From Nitrosopumilus piranensis (lineage in GTDB: Archaea > Thermoproteota > Nitrososphaeria > Nitrososphaerales > Nitrosopumilaceae), in contig NZ_CP010868.1 of the NCBI RefSeq assembly GCF_000875775.1, positions 248,001 to 312,000 on the forward strand: 64,000 nt of DNA, written 5' to 3'. This document shows positions 44,660-53,803 of the stretch, one piece after another (position 1 is the stretch's first letter; every line of letters begins with the position of its first letter). The notes beneath the pieces were generated by a model. It made no database searches. It had not been told where the DNA came from and saw nothing but the letters and a program-made list of their open reading frames with translations. Position numbers and translations under genes: made by a program.

Positions 44660-45040
44660 ATGCCAAGGGATGAGATTGAAGTCCCAAAGGAATTACGTGA
44701 ATTCATGCTAGATGGAGCTGAAGAAACTATCCTTGGACAAAAAAATGGTGCACTAAAACAATATCGTTATGGAAATTTACACATTAGAGAATATGATGAT
44801 AAATTTCTAGTACATACTGATAAAATTGATCCAAGAAAAGATCCTGTGGGTCATCTTGTATATGATGCACCAGAAATTTTGATTGGTTTAGCTTGTGCAA
44901 TATTTAGTGGAAGTAAAATCACAAAATCTGTATTTAATAATTCAAAAAAACTTTCTATAACATCGGGATTGATATCATCAATTCTTTCAGGATACATTGG
45001 ATACGTTGCATCAAAAAAGGTCAAAACTTATTTGGAGTAA
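44660..45040 (+). CDS. Hypothetical protein with a C-terminal hydrophobic segment
   Basis: 126 residues. The N-terminal two thirds are soluble and charged (EVPKELREFMLDGAEETILG); about 74-118 contain two hydrophobic stretches (EILIGLACAIFSGSK and ISSILSGYIGYVAS). No family recognised. It ends 3 bases before the UbiB-like gene and is probably cotranscribed. Confidence 0.6.
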   Translation: MPRDEIEVPKELREFMLDGAEETILGQKNGALKQYRYGNLHIREYDDKFLVHTDKIDPRKDPVGHLVYDAPEILIGLACAIFSGSKITKSVFNNSKKLSITSGLISSILSGYIGYVASKKVKTYLE

Positions 45041-45043
45041 GTT

Positions 45044-46588
45044 ATGTCTGCTGGAAGAACAATTCATGTATTAATCAAACTCCTACCCTCTATTCTTGCT
45101 CTACGTAAAGACAGAAAAAAATGGGTACAACAAGAAAAAAATACAATAGATTCTGAGCAATTTAGAAAAAATGCAAGAAAGGCTCTTGATACTTTTATTT
45201 CCTTGGGACCTGTATACATCAAGCTAGGTCAATGGTTGTCATCACGAGCAGATATCTTGCCTCAACCATATCTTGAAGAATTATCAAAATTACAAGATAG
45301 TGTTCCCTCTGCACCATTTGAACAAGTAAAACCAATTATTGAAAAAGATTTGGGACCAATTGATGATACATTTGATGATATTGATACCAACTCCATATCT
45401 GGTGCATCTTTAGGTCAAGTTTATCGAGGCACTATTTCTGGACAGCAGATTGTCATCAAGGTAAAAAGACCAGGTATTGAGAAAATTGTACGAGAAGATC
45501 TCAGGGTCTTAAAGAAAATTTTACCGTTGGCTTTGAGATTTGTTGATCCCAATCTAAGATATTCAGCAAAAGCGATGCTTGCCCAATTCATCGAAACTAT
45601 TCGTGAGGAGATGGATTACACAAATGAATCTGAGAATCTCAAAAAAATCAAACAAGACATGGAAAATAACGACAAAGTAATTGTTCCTTCAGTTTATGAT
45701 GATTATTCTTCAAAAAATGTTCTGACTATGGAGTACCTGCCTGGAATCAAAGTTACAAACGTGCAGGCACTTGATGAGAAAGGAGTTGACAGAGAGCAAC
45801 TCGTAATTGATGTTCATAAGGTCTTTTTTACAATGCTTCTCAAACACTCTCTTTTTCATGCAGACCCCCACCCAGGAAACATTTCAGTTACTGATGATGG
45901 GAAATTGATCCTATATGATTATGGAATGGTAGGGCGAATAAATAATGAAACCCGATACAAACTCATCAGGCTATATCTTGCTCTAGTTGAAAAAAATCCA
46001 CCTAGAGTAGTTAACGCAATGGCAGAACTGGGAATGCTTACACCTGGATATAATAGACAAGTTATCGAAAAAGGAATTGAACTATCAATTCGTGCAATGT
46101 ATGGAAACAAACCTGATGAGATGGAAGTTCAAAGTCTGATGGAGCTTGCAAATCAAACCATGAGTAAATTTCCTTTTGTTTTACCAAAGAATCTTGCCCT
46201 TTACATGAGGATGGCATCAATTATCGAAGGAATTTACAAAACACATGATGTTGATTTCAAGTTTGTCAAAGTTCTAAGAAATATTCTGCAAGAAGAAAAT
46301 ATGATCCCAAAGGCTTACGTTGAGGAATTAAAGATCTCATTTGAAAAATTCTCAAAATCAATTGAATCTGCATTACGATTAGGACCTGAAATGGAAAAAT
46401 TTATGGCCGAATCTGAAATCTTTATGCAGAAAAGAAAACCTATAGTATTTCTTAGTGCAAGTATTTTTGCATCTGCAGTTTTTATTGGCTCAGTAGTTAT
46501 GTATCAAACAAATGAAACTCTTGGGATTACTGGAATGATTACATCTGGTTTGATAATGATAGGCTCTTCAATCTTTAGGAAATACTAG
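45044..46588 (+). CDS. ABC1/UbiB-family atypical kinase
   Basis: 514 residues. KLGQWLSSRADILP (the KxGQ motif), SGASLGQVY (A-rich-type loop), KVKRPG (Lys) and FHADPHPGN plus YDYGM (catalytic and metal residues) are present. Two transmembrane helices close the C-terminus. UbiB kinases support quinone or lipid metabolism; the target is unknown here. The A-rich loop reads SGASLGQ rather than the usual AAASIAQ. Confidence 0.85.
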   Translation: MSAGRTIHVLIKLLPSILALRKDRKKWVQQEKNTIDSEQFRKNARKALDTFISLGPVYIKLGQWLSSRADILPQPYLEELSKLQDSVPSAPFEQVKPIIEKDLGPIDDTFDDIDTNSISGASLGQVYRGTISGQQIVIKVKRPGIEKIVREDLRVLKKILPLALRFVDPNLRYSAKAMLAQFIETIREEMDYTNESENLKKIKQDMENNDKVIVPSVYDDYSSKNVLTMEYLPGIKVTNVQALDEKGVDREQLVIDVHKVFFTMLLKHSLFHADPHPGNISVTDDGKLILYDYGMVGRINNETRYKLIRLYLALVEKNPPRVVNAMAELGMLTPGYNRQVIEKGIELSIRAMYGNKPDEMEVQSLMELANQTMSKFPFVLPKNLALYMRMASIIEGIYKTHDVDFKFVKVLRNILQEENMIPKAYVEELKISFEKFSKSIESALRLGPEMEKFMAESEIFMQKRKPIVFLSASIFASAVFIGSVVMYQTNETLGITGMITSGLIMIGSSIFRKY

Positions 46589-46591
46589 TAC

Positions 46592-46972
46592 CTATTCTAT
46601 TGAGATATCTTTTCCTTTCTTAGTTACTGGAATCACCAGTGTCAAAACACCGTCTTCATATTTTGCTGAACTAATTTTTTCTTCACCTTGTCTGATATCG
46701 ATTGGAAGTCGTATTTTTTTATCAATAATGTTTGGTCTCTGTTTTGAAATTAGTGATTTAGACTCTTTCTTATCTATTTCCTTGCATGCTTGAATTGAAA
46801 GTATATCTCCACACAATGTCAGCTTGATGTCTTTTTTTGCAAATCCCGGGATGTCGATGATGACTTTGAGATTATCAGAACTAAGATACATGTCAATTGG
46901 TGGTAAAACAAACTCGTAGAACTCTCGTGATTTATTTCCAATCTCTTTGATCACTTCTTTTACTAATCCCAT
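46592..46972 (-). CDS. hsp20: Small heat shock protein, Hsp20 family (second copy)
   Basis: 126 residues with an alpha-crystallin domain: IDMYLSSDNLKVIIDIPGF in the middle and a final GVLTLVIPVTKK strand. Shorter than the copy at 3331 and with a different N-terminus. It meets the UbiB-like gene stop to stop, 4 bases apart. Confidence 0.82.
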   Translation of the reverse strand: MGLVKEVIKEIGNKSREFYEFVLPPIDMYLSSDNLKVIIDIPGFAKKDIKLTLCGDILSIQACKEIDKKESKSLISKQRPNIIDKKIRLPIDIRQGEEKISSAKYEDGVLTLVIPVTKKGKDISIE

Positions 46973-47038
46973 TTCGTGTTATGTGGTAAATTTTTAGTTA
47001 TAAATCTTAATAGAAATATTGGTAAAAAACAAAAAAGT

Positions 47039-47161
47039 TTAGGATGATTTTGAGCCTTCTAAAACTCCTGAATCGCCATGAATTCTGTCAATATGCTTTG
47101 AAAGATCATCTTTACTCTCAAAAACTGATTCACAATAAGGACATGAGATTTCTTCAGCCAT
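47039..47161 (-). CDS. C2H2 zinc-finger microprotein
   Basis: A 40-residue ORF starting MAEEISCPYCESVFESKDDLSK, with Cys at 7 and 10 and His at 23 and 28 (C-x2-C-x12-H-x4-H), the classical C2H2 finger. A short Gly/Ser tail follows. It occupies a 289-base gap. Single-finger proteins of this kind are found in archaea. A role in nucleic-acid or protein binding is likely. Confidence 0.7.
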   Translation of the reverse strand: MAEEISCPYCESVFESKDDLSKHIDRIHGDSGVLEGSKSS

Positions 47162-47261
47162 AGACTTAATTCCTTTTAGCAGATATTAAACAATTCGTAA
47201 ATTCTCACAAAAACTGCTTTGATAGATTTTTAATCAATTACTTTCTCTGTTTTGATAACTT

Positions 47262-47843
47262 ATGATAATTGTAATTGAGGGTGGAGATCAAGCAGGAAAG
47301 CTAACACAGTCAACTATGCTAGAAAAGGCACTTAAAAAAAGGAAAATTAAAACTAAATTGTTTCATTTTCCAGACTACAAAACACCTGTTGGAAAAGAGA
47401 TTAGAAAATATCTTGATGGAAAAAGAAAGTTTCCTCCCCAAGTCATTCACTGTCTTTTAGCTGCAAACAGATGGGAAAAGCTAGATCAAATCTTAGATGC
47501 ACAAGAAAAAAACTCTGTTCTAATAATGAATCGATACTATCAGTCAAATCTTGTATATGGATTGGCAAATGGAATGAAGCAAAAATGGCTAGAAACTTTG
47601 GATGAAGGACTACCAAAGGCAGATCTTGTAATTTTGCTTGATGTGACTCAGAAAGAATCCTTTAGCAGACAAAAAACTAACAGAGACAAATTTGAAAAAA
47701 ATGAAGAATTTCTTAGAAAAATTTCTAAAATCTATAAAACAACCGCAAAGAAAAAACGCTGGAAAGTAATTGACGCATCAAAATCTAAAGAAGAAGTACA
47801 CAAAGAAATCATGAAAACATTTTCAAAGAAAATAGGATTATGA
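47262..47843 (+). CDS. tmk: Thymidylate kinase-like protein
   Basis: 193 residues. EGGDQAGKLTQSTML is the P-loop; the Ser/Thr after Lys is Leu here and Thr follows, an unusual variant. FPDYKTPVGKEI, NRYYQSNLVYG and SFSRQ match the family's substrate and lid regions. It phosphorylates dTMP. It overlaps the HD-domain gene by 4 bases. Confidence 0.8.
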   Translation: MIIVIEGGDQAGKLTQSTMLEKALKKRKIKTKLFHFPDYKTPVGKEIRKYLDGKRKFPPQVIHCLLAANRWEKLDQILDAQEKNSVLIMNRYYQSNLVYGLANGMKQKWLETLDEGLPKADLVILLDVTQKESFSRQKTNRDKFEKNEEFLRKISKIYKTTAKKKRWKVIDASKSKEEVHKEIMKTFSKKIGL

Positions 47844-49075
47844 AAAAAAATTATCTAGACATAATAGATCCCATTCATGATTTTATCAGAGTATATGACC
47901 ATGAACTATCAATAATTGACAATTCGATTTTTCAGAGACTAAGAAGGATAAGACAGCTATCTGGAGCTCATCTGACATATCCGGCAGCTCAGCATACAAG
48001 ATTTGAGCACTCCCTTGGAGTTATGCACATTGCAAGTCAGGCAGGTCATGCATTAAATGAAAAAGGATTTCTCAAATCCGATGACATTGAAATTCTTAGA
48101 TTAGCCGGTCTCTTACATGATATTGGTCATGGTCCTTTCTCGCATCTATTTGAAGAGATAATTCAAGAAAAGAAAATCTCTCATGAGGACTTTGGAAAAG
48201 AGATTATTTTAAAATCTGAGATTGGTGATATCTTGACAAAAAATGGGTTTGATAAAAAACTCATAACAAAAATTGCGTTTGGTGATTCAAAATTTCAATA
48301 CCTCAATGAGATTGTATCCGGTGCTCTCAGTGCAGATATGATGGATTACTTACTTCGAGATGGTTATTTCACAGGAGCAGAGCACGCAAAAATTGATCAT
48401 AAGAGAATTACACAATCCCTTGATGTTCATCAAAAGAAACTTGCTTTGGAGCGCTCTGCATTATACTCCTTTGAATCAATGATGCATTCAAGATATCAAA
48501 TGTTCAAGGCAGTCTATTTTCACAAGACTGTAAGGGCAGCAGAAGTTATGTTACTTGAAGCATTAAGATCTTCAGATGATGAATTTGGTTTTTCCACTTT
48601 TAATCTAGATGAATTCATTCAACTAACAGATGAATACATTCTTTCAAGTCTAGTTTCATCAAAATCTTCTAAATTAAAACGGGCAAGAAAGTTTGCACAA
48701 GACTATCAAAACAGGAAATTACTCAAATGTGTGTTTGAGAGTATTCTGACAAGCAGAAAAAATCTAAAGAAAATAAAAACTACTGATCTTAGAGATGCCA
48801 TTTCTAAAAAATCCAAAGTAGCAGAAAACGAGATCTTCGTTGATAGCTCAGTCACCCCCTCAATTCCACTTGCACCCTCAAAAAATGAGTCAAAATCTAT
48901 TATTTTGATTACAAGTGATAATGGAAAATCATCCGCAAAAGAGATGCCTATATCAGAGATACCTGTGGTTTCAGCGATTTCGGGATTTATGAATATTCTT
49001 AGAATATACACCTATCAGAAGAACAGAAAAAAAGTTGAAATTGCCGCAAAATCCATCATTGGTGAACTAGAATGA
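47840..49075 (+). CDS. HD-domain phosphohydrolase, dNTPase-like
   Basis: 411 residues. [20 protein letters not shown] and [10 protein letters not shown] are followed by [15 protein letters not shown], the HD metal motif, with DYLLRD later. This pattern matches SAMHD1/dGTPase-type enzymes. Its place between tmk and pyrH, with 4-base overlaps on both sides, suggests a role in nucleotide pools; activity unproven. Confidence 0.8.
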   Translation: MKKNYLDIIDPIHDFIRVYDHELSIIDNSIFQRLRRIRQLSGAHLTYPAAQHTRFEHSLGVMHIASQAGHALNEKGFLKSDDIEILRLAGLLHDIGHGPFSHLFEEIIQEKKISHEDFGKEIILKSEIGDILTKNGFDKKLITKIAFGDSKFQYLNEIVSGALSADMMDYLLRDGYFTGAEHAKIDHKRITQSLDVHQKKLALERSALYSFESMMHSRYQMFKAVYFHKTVRAAEVMLLEALRSSDDEFGFSTFNLDEFIQLTDEYILSSLVSSKSSKLKRARKFAQDYQNRKLLKCVFESILTSRKNLKKIKTTDLRDAISKKSKVAENEIFVDSSVTPSIPLAPSKNESKSIILITSDNGKSSAKEMPISEIPVVSAISGFMNILRIYTYQKNRKKVEIAAKSIIGELE

Positions 49076-49755
49076 AAAAGAGAATCGTAATCAAATTATC
49101 TGGCCGAGTTTTTGCCATGGATAATGTCAAACTCTTAAAAGATTGGGCACAATTTCTAGTAAAAATTAGCAAGGTCTGCCAGCCAATAATCATTACTGGT
49201 GGTGGAAACATAGCTAGACACTACATTAATCATGCAAGATCTTCAGGAGCTGATGAATCAACTCTTGATGAATTGGGAATTGAGATTTCCAGACTAAATG
49301 CAAAACTGTTGATTTATGCTCTCAAAAACAAGGCATATTCTCATCCTCCAACTACCTTACAAGAAGTTAGACATGCAGTAGATGATGGATTAATTGTTGT
49401 AACAGGAGGATTGCATCCTGGTCAAAGTACCAATGGAACCGCAGCATTGATTGCTGAAAAAGTAAAAGCTGAACAATTTCTTAATGCCACTGATGTTGAT
49501 GGAGTCTATGACATGGATCCAAACAAATTCAAAAAAGCAAAAAAATTCAAACGAATCGAACTAAAAAATCTCAAAAATATGTTAATTCATGAAGACTCAG
49601 TTGCAGGAGGATATGATCTGATGGATATAGTTGCTCTAAAAATTATTGAGCGCTCAAAAATCAAAACAAGAATTCTCAAAGCCAACCCAAAAATTATTGA
49701 AAAAGCCATTAAAGGCGGTAATATGGGAACTGAGATAATTATTCCCTCAAAATAA
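49072..49755 (+). CDS. pyrH: UMP kinase, archaeal type
   Basis: 227 residues of the amino-acid kinase fold. [12 protein letters not shown] at the start, [12 protein letters not shown] near 42 and [12 protein letters not shown] near 122 are conserved. It converts UMP to UDP. ATGA overlap links it to the HD gene, making a three-gene pyrimidine operon. Confidence 0.88.
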   Translation: MKKRIVIKLSGRVFAMDNVKLLKDWAQFLVKISKVCQPIIITGGGNIARHYINHARSSGADESTLDELGIEISRLNAKLLIYALKNKAYSHPPTTLQEVRHAVDDGLIVVTGGLHPGQSTNGTAALIAEKVKAEQFLNATDVDGVYDMDPNKFKKAKKFKRIELKNLKNMLIHEDSVAGGYDLMDIVALKIIERSKIKTRILKANPKIIEKAIKGGNMGTEIIIPSK

Positions 49756-49757
49756 TT

Positions 49758-50126
49758 TTAGGATTCATTTTGAATTGTAGGTCTAGTCTGAGACCAAATC
49801 TGAATCTCTTTTCCTTTGTACTCATCCATTCCTGATTCTCTGAGTTTTTTGTAAATTGATAGGGCTTCTTCCTTGTCTACTGCCTTTGATTGAGCCTTGG
49901 TATATCCATCCTTGTCTACAATTATGGCAACATACCCTTCTTCTGAATTGATTACAGCAGTAAAATCTTCATCTCCAACAGGTTGAAAATTACCATCAAC
50001 TTTCTTTGTAGTCAAAGTTAGCATCCCAAATCCTGCTGCTTCAAACATCTTCATTTGAGATTTTCCTGCTCTTTGTTTTCCTTGTTGTACTGCTTGAAAG
50101 TACTGCATAATTTTTTCTCCCTCCAA
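49758..50126 (-). CDS. Hypothetical soluble protein
   Basis: 122 residues, or 116 if the start is the second Met (MQYFQAVQQGKQRAGK). It has a beta-rich centre (GFGMLTLTTKKVDGN, GYVAIIVDKDGYTKAQ) and a helical end. Not recognised. It faces pyrH tail to tail across 2 bases. Confidence 0.6.
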   Translation of the reverse strand: MEGEKIMQYFQAVQQGKQRAGKSQMKMFEAAGFGMLTLTTKKVDGNFQPVGDEDFTAVINSEEGYVAIIVDKDGYTKAQSKAVDKEEALSIYKKLRESGMDEYKGKEIQIWSQTRPTIQNES

Positions 50127-50177
50127 TGGTATAATAACTATCTCAACATTTAAGATATCTAGAGAGTTTATAAAATT

Positions 50178-50729
50178 ATGAACCCAAAGATTTTTGTTGG
50201 AATTGCAATTGCAGCACTTGCTGCTATTTTGGGTGGAATACTACTTGTGGGGCCTTCAATAGATCTAGAATCCCCAGAACAAATTTCTAATACTAACATT
50301 CCACAAGTTCAACCAATTCAAATCGAATTAGAGGAAATTAATGTCTCAAAAATCTCAGAGCGTTCTGCTACAATTGATATTGCATTTAAAATTTCAAATC
50401 CTAATACTCGTTCTATGATTGTCACAACCATGGACTATCAATTATTTGAAACAGGGTATTCTGAATCTGAACAAATTGGTGGAGGTCAAATTGGACACAG
50501 AGCTGAAGGGATGGTGGAGTTTGGTTCAAATTACTATACTCTACTTGGTGAAAATTCAATAGTTCTGCGAGATGAAATTGTGTTGAAAAATTCTGGTAAT
50601 ACTCCTGAACTGTGGTCTGCTTTGGAATCTAATACCAATACATGGAGAGTTTCAGGTAATGTGTTTTACAATTTGAGTTCTATGACAAGCGGACAAGAAA
50701 ACGAACTTCGCTTTGAATTTACTCAGTAA
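50178..50729 (+). CDS. LEA-14/WHy-like protein with N-terminal membrane anchor
   Basis: 183 residues with one N-terminal transmembrane helix (about 6-25). The rest is beta-rich with VSKISERSATIDIAFKIS and NPNTRSM, the start pattern of WHy/LEA-14 domains, which are linked to stress responses. Located outside or at the membrane. No operon partner is obvious. Confidence 0.65.
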   Translation: MNPKIFVGIAIAALAAILGGILLVGPSIDLESPEQISNTNIPQVQPIQIELEEINVSKISERSATIDIAFKISNPNTRSMIVTTMDYQLFETGYSESEQIGGGQIGHRAEGMVEFGSNYYTLLGENSIVLRDEIVLKNSGNTPELWSALESNTNTWRVSGNVFYNLSSMTSGQENELRFEFTQ

Positions 50730-50796
50730 ATTCCAATAGTATCATAAAATTATAAAATTATGATAATTTGTTTTTAGTGACAAAATATTGGCAAAG

Positions 50797-50805
50797 TTAT
50801 AAAAG
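50797..50805 (+). promoter_or_regulatory. TATA box of the 36-aa membrane protein
   Basis: TTATAAAAG lies about 28 nt before ATG 50829, matching the distance used for leaderless starts elsewhere in this window. Confidence 0.45.
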
Positions 50806-50828
50806 CTATATCATTGGGATTTTATCAA

Positions 50829-50939
50829 ATGGCAGAAGCAGGAATGGCCGCATATGGCGCAGCAGCAGGAGTCGCAATTGCACTAGCAGTAGTGTGTTTC
50901 GCTCTTCGTGGTAAAGGACACCCTGAACCACTAGAATAA
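50829..50939 (+). CDS. Small membrane protein, 36 residues
   Basis: The ORF reads MAEAGMAAYGAAAGVAIALA, a hydrophobic Ala/Gly helix, then VVCFALRGKGHPEPLE. It is one transmembrane segment with a short polar tail. A clean TATA box and codon use support expression. It may be an accessory subunit of a respiratory complex or transporter. Nothing further can be assigned. Confidence 0.6.
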   Translation: MAEAGMAAYGAAAGVAIALAVVCFALRGKGHPEPLE

Positions 50940-50981
50940 TTAAAGGAATTTTTCCTTTACAATATTTTTCATTTATCTAAA

Positions 50982-51629
50982 CTAATCTTTCTTACTCAAA
51001 CCTAGCATTTCTGAGAGAGACGTCTGCTTGGTGTTCTTCTTTTTTGTAAAACATCTCTCATAATATTGGCATTCATTGCACTCAGTGGATGGCTCTAAGA
51101 TTGGTGTCTTTTGCTCTTTGAGTAAGTTGTTGAGAACTCTAACTCTACGTATAGTATCTTCAAACATCTTTTTGTTACGTGTTAATGAAAATGTTGTCTC
51201 TTTTCTATCTCCTGTGATGTATATAACAATCCCGTCTTCTTTGTCATATATCCACATGCATGCATTAAGATACAAAACATCACTTGCATGAGGATTTTCT
51301 AATTCCTCAGTAGCAGATCTGAATAAGAGGATTGCATCATCCACAATCATATCTGCCTGCCCTCGAAGTTTGATATCGTTAATATCAAAATCCTTTGGGT
51401 CACTTCCATATTGTAATTTTCTTAATAATCCTGAAAGAAGTTCATTGAATCCCCTTCTTTCGATTTCCTGAGGTTCTATTCTGTCATAGTATGAGCGCCT
51501 CATACACCTAACCACTTCTGGAAGGTGGATAGTTTGAATGTCTTTAGAATCTATATCGATCTCTAACTCATTTCCAATTGATTTTAAGGCGTTTTGAATA
51601 GTAGTTCTATAGTCTCTGTCTCCCATCAT
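50982..51629 (-). CDS. Cas4-like PD-(D/E)XK protein
   Basis: 215 residues. A Cys in VVRCMRRSYYDR near the start and CNECQYYERC near 185 resemble the iron-sulfur cysteines of Cas4 nucleases. GQADMIVDD lies where the metal-binding Asp is expected, but the E-x-K is not evident (AILLFRSATE follows). No CRISPR array or cas gene is in the window, so it may act in DNA repair or be a repurposed nuclease. Confidence 0.6.
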   Translation of the reverse strand: MMGDRDYRTTIQNALKSIGNELEIDIDSKDIQTIHLPEVVRCMRRSYYDRIEPQEIERRGFNELLSGLLRKLQYGSDPKDFDINDIKLRGQADMIVDDAILLFRSATEELENPHASDVLYLNACMWIYDKEDGIVIYITGDRKETTFSLTRNKKMFEDTIRRVRVLNNLLKEQKTPILEPSTECNECQYYERCFTKKKNTKQTSLSEMLGLSKKD

Positions 51630-51662
51630 AATGCATTACCTTCTCTCATCATCTCTTAAGGT

Positions 51663-51899
51663 TTAGCTCATAATCTTAGTGATTGCCTTTGAAATCCTAC
51701 CTGAAAAAGCAAGCGTAACAAAGTGTACTCCAAAGCCAATAACTGCTCCAATTACTAGTTCTCCTGTCATAAAGTAGATCCCTAAGAATAATCCCAATGG
51801 AGGCAATGTGAAAATCATTGCCAAAAATGAACTTACCCAGATTGTATTTACTAAAACTTCAGCAGAAACATCGGTTTTTTTCTTTGAAGGATTAAACAT
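51663..51899 (-). CDS. Small membrane protein
   Basis: 78 residues with two transmembrane segments (about 18-40 and 46-68) after a basic N-terminus MFNPSKKKTD. It is 10 bases downstream of the A-ATPase subunit C gene, on the same strand, so the two are probably cotranscribed. Unknown family; an assembly or anchoring role is possible. Confidence 0.6.
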   Translation of the reverse strand: MFNPSKKKTDVSAEVLVNTIWVSSFLAMIFTLPPLGLFLGIYFMTGELVIGAVIGFGVHFVTLAFSGRISKAITKIMS

Positions 51900-51909
51900 C
51901 TCAGAATTC

Positions 51910-52962
51910 CTATTCTTCTTCTAGGATTAATTTTGACATTGTTGTCTCAGTTGGAATCTTTTGCTCAACTGCAAAAGCAATTGCTGCCAGGTTCCTTACC
52001 TCAAATGCTGTTAATTTGGTAATCCCTACAATTGTTGCAAAGCTAAACATCTTTGTAAATGATCTAAGTGATGCTTTGTAAATTTGCATCTCAAATGCTC
52101 TTTCAAATTCTGCAATTGCATCTAACTCGTTTTCAACTTGTGGGACAAGTTCTTTGTATTTTGTACTAGATAGTTCATTGAATGCATCTCTTACCGTTCC
52201 AGCTGCCATCATTCTTCCAAGCAATTCTCTTGCAGGTGGACTAGTAGAAATTATCAAGTCTTGAATCTGGTCTTCTTGTAACCCCCAGAACTTTCCTCTA
52301 ATGACACTAAGAATATTGTAAAAGTCGATATCCATTGCAACTAATTTTGTTGCCTCTTTATCAGAATAATTTTTCATCGCGCCAGCCAAATATTGATATA
52401 AAATTTTATCAAAATATGTGTCAATAATCTGGACATTCTTTTTCTCATTGTATAGTGCTGCAGCCTTTGCAATCTCTTCTCCAAATTGAGCAGAGTTCAA
52501 ACTTGCAACTGCCTCCTCAAAATCTTTGGCAACTAAAGCCTTGACAACAATATCTCTTTGTTTGATTAATTCTTCTGCGTGAAGATTAACATGAGTCTCA
52601 ATCTCTTCTTGTGATTTTCCAAGTACCTTGCCTTTGAGAATTAGTTTCAGATTTGAAACAATAAATTTCATGTAATATGCATCAAGAACTCCAGAGTTTC
52701 CTGAAGTTTTTGCAATAGAATAATGGATATCTGCTAGTTTGCTTCTTAGGGCATTTTCAATGCTTTGAGAAGTAAATGGTTTTTGAACATCGGCTACTGC
52801 CTCTCCATAAACGGTATTTTTGATTCTAGTCATCAACTCTTCCAAGTCCCTAGATTCTGCTAATGTTTGAAAATCTGCTTTTGTCAGTAATTTGCCTCTT
52901 TTGCTGTAGGCCTTAACAGAAGCATAGACATTCTTAGAACCGCCCATTTCGATCAATCTCAA
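51910..52962 (-). CDS. atpC: A-type ATP synthase subunit C
   Basis: 350 residues, almost fully helical, with the V/A-ATPase subunit d/C pattern (ENALRSKLADIHYSIAK, YYMKFIVSNLKLILKG, three repeated helical modules). It caps the membrane rotor and couples it to the central stalk. It lies apart from the E-A-B-D-K run and on the other strand. Confidence 0.85.
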   Translation of the reverse strand: MRLIEMGGSKNVYASVKAYSKRGKLLTKADFQTLAESRDLEELMTRIKNTVYGEAVADVQKPFTSQSIENALRSKLADIHYSIAKTSGNSGVLDAYYMKFIVSNLKLILKGKVLGKSQEEIETHVNLHAEELIKQRDIVVKALVAKDFEEAVASLNSAQFGEEIAKAAALYNEKKNVQIIDTYFDKILYQYLAGAMKNYSDKEATKLVAMDIDFYNILSVIRGKFWGLQEDQIQDLIISTSPPARELLGRMMAAGTVRDAFNELSSTKYKELVPQVENELDAIAEFERAFEMQIYKASLRSFTKMFSFATIVGITKLTAFEVRNLAAIAFAVEQKIPTETTMSKLILEEE

Positions 52963-53008
52963 TAGGCAACTGATTTTAATGTTTGGCGATCTAGTCTAGG
53001 AACAAATT

Positions 53009-53674
53009 CTAAGTAATTTTATCAAGGAATTTGATGGCATCCTCTTTTTCCTGTTTTGATAGTTTGACAAAGGCAGATAGAATCTCCTTTTGAATAATCA
53101 ATGATTCATCTGAAATATCTCTTAGTTCTGAGAGATCAAATGGAAGAAGTTCCTTTATCTTGTTATCGCAAAATGCCTTGACATACTTCTTGAAAATTGA
53201 ATATGTGAAATTTGGACTGGTCGCCAAAAGACTAGATAGGATTTTTTCAAACTCTTTTTCTTTAGGTTCAGACTTTGCAAAAAATTCTGCTAGCAAATTC
53301 TCCCGATTTTTAATGTCATTTATTGAAAGAGCAATCAAAATGCCTTTTTTTGTTAGGTGATAATATGGAATACCTTTTTCCTGAAGGGCTTTAGGTCCTC
53401 TTTGAAGAGGCAATCTCCCATCTTCTTCGGCAATTCCCATTGGAAGAAGAATCTCATCTAGATCGCGAAAAATACCTGAATAGATATTCTTCCACGCAAT
53501 TCCTTGTTTCTCTGCCATTTTTTGAGATAGCCCTGTTCTGGTTCTTTCAGCAGGATTAGCATTGCTTGCAAGAATTCCGATGATCGCTCTTTGTCTTTGT
53601 GCTTCCCCTGTCAAGTCCTCTCCTTTGGTCTTGAAAGTATCAAAAATTGCTAGTTTAGTATTTGATTTTCCCAT
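53009..53674 (-). CDS. Hypothetical helical protein, possible winged-helix regulator
   Basis: 221 residues without signal peptide. The middle (about 85-120, including YYHLTKKGILIALS) resembles the wing and helix of an HTH domain. The rest is helical. Function uncertain. It lies divergent from amt, so control of the ammonium transporter is a natural question, but nothing here proves it. Confidence 0.5.
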   Translation of the reverse strand: MGKSNTKLAIFDTFKTKGEDLTGEAQRQRAIIGILASNANPAERTRTGLSQKMAEKQGIAWKNIYSGIFRDLDEILLPMGIAEEDGRLPLQRGPKALQEKGIPYYHLTKKGILIALSINDIKNRENLLAEFFAKSEPKEKEFEKILSSLLATSPNFTYSIFKKYVKAFCDNKIKELLPFDLSELRDISDESLIIQKEILSAFVKLSKQEKEDAIKFLDKIT

Positions 53675-53803
53675 ATTCGTATTCCCTTAGCATAATTTTC
53701 ATATTTTATGTTACTATCAGAATATACTAAAATATAATAATTTACTTTATTGAATATTTTGGAGTTTCCAACCCTTAAATAAAATCCAATTTCGATAAAT
53801 TCA

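Noticed and set aside
50982-51629. CRISPR locus near the Cas4-like protein
   Set aside because: No repeats with regular spacers or other cas genes were seen in the window.
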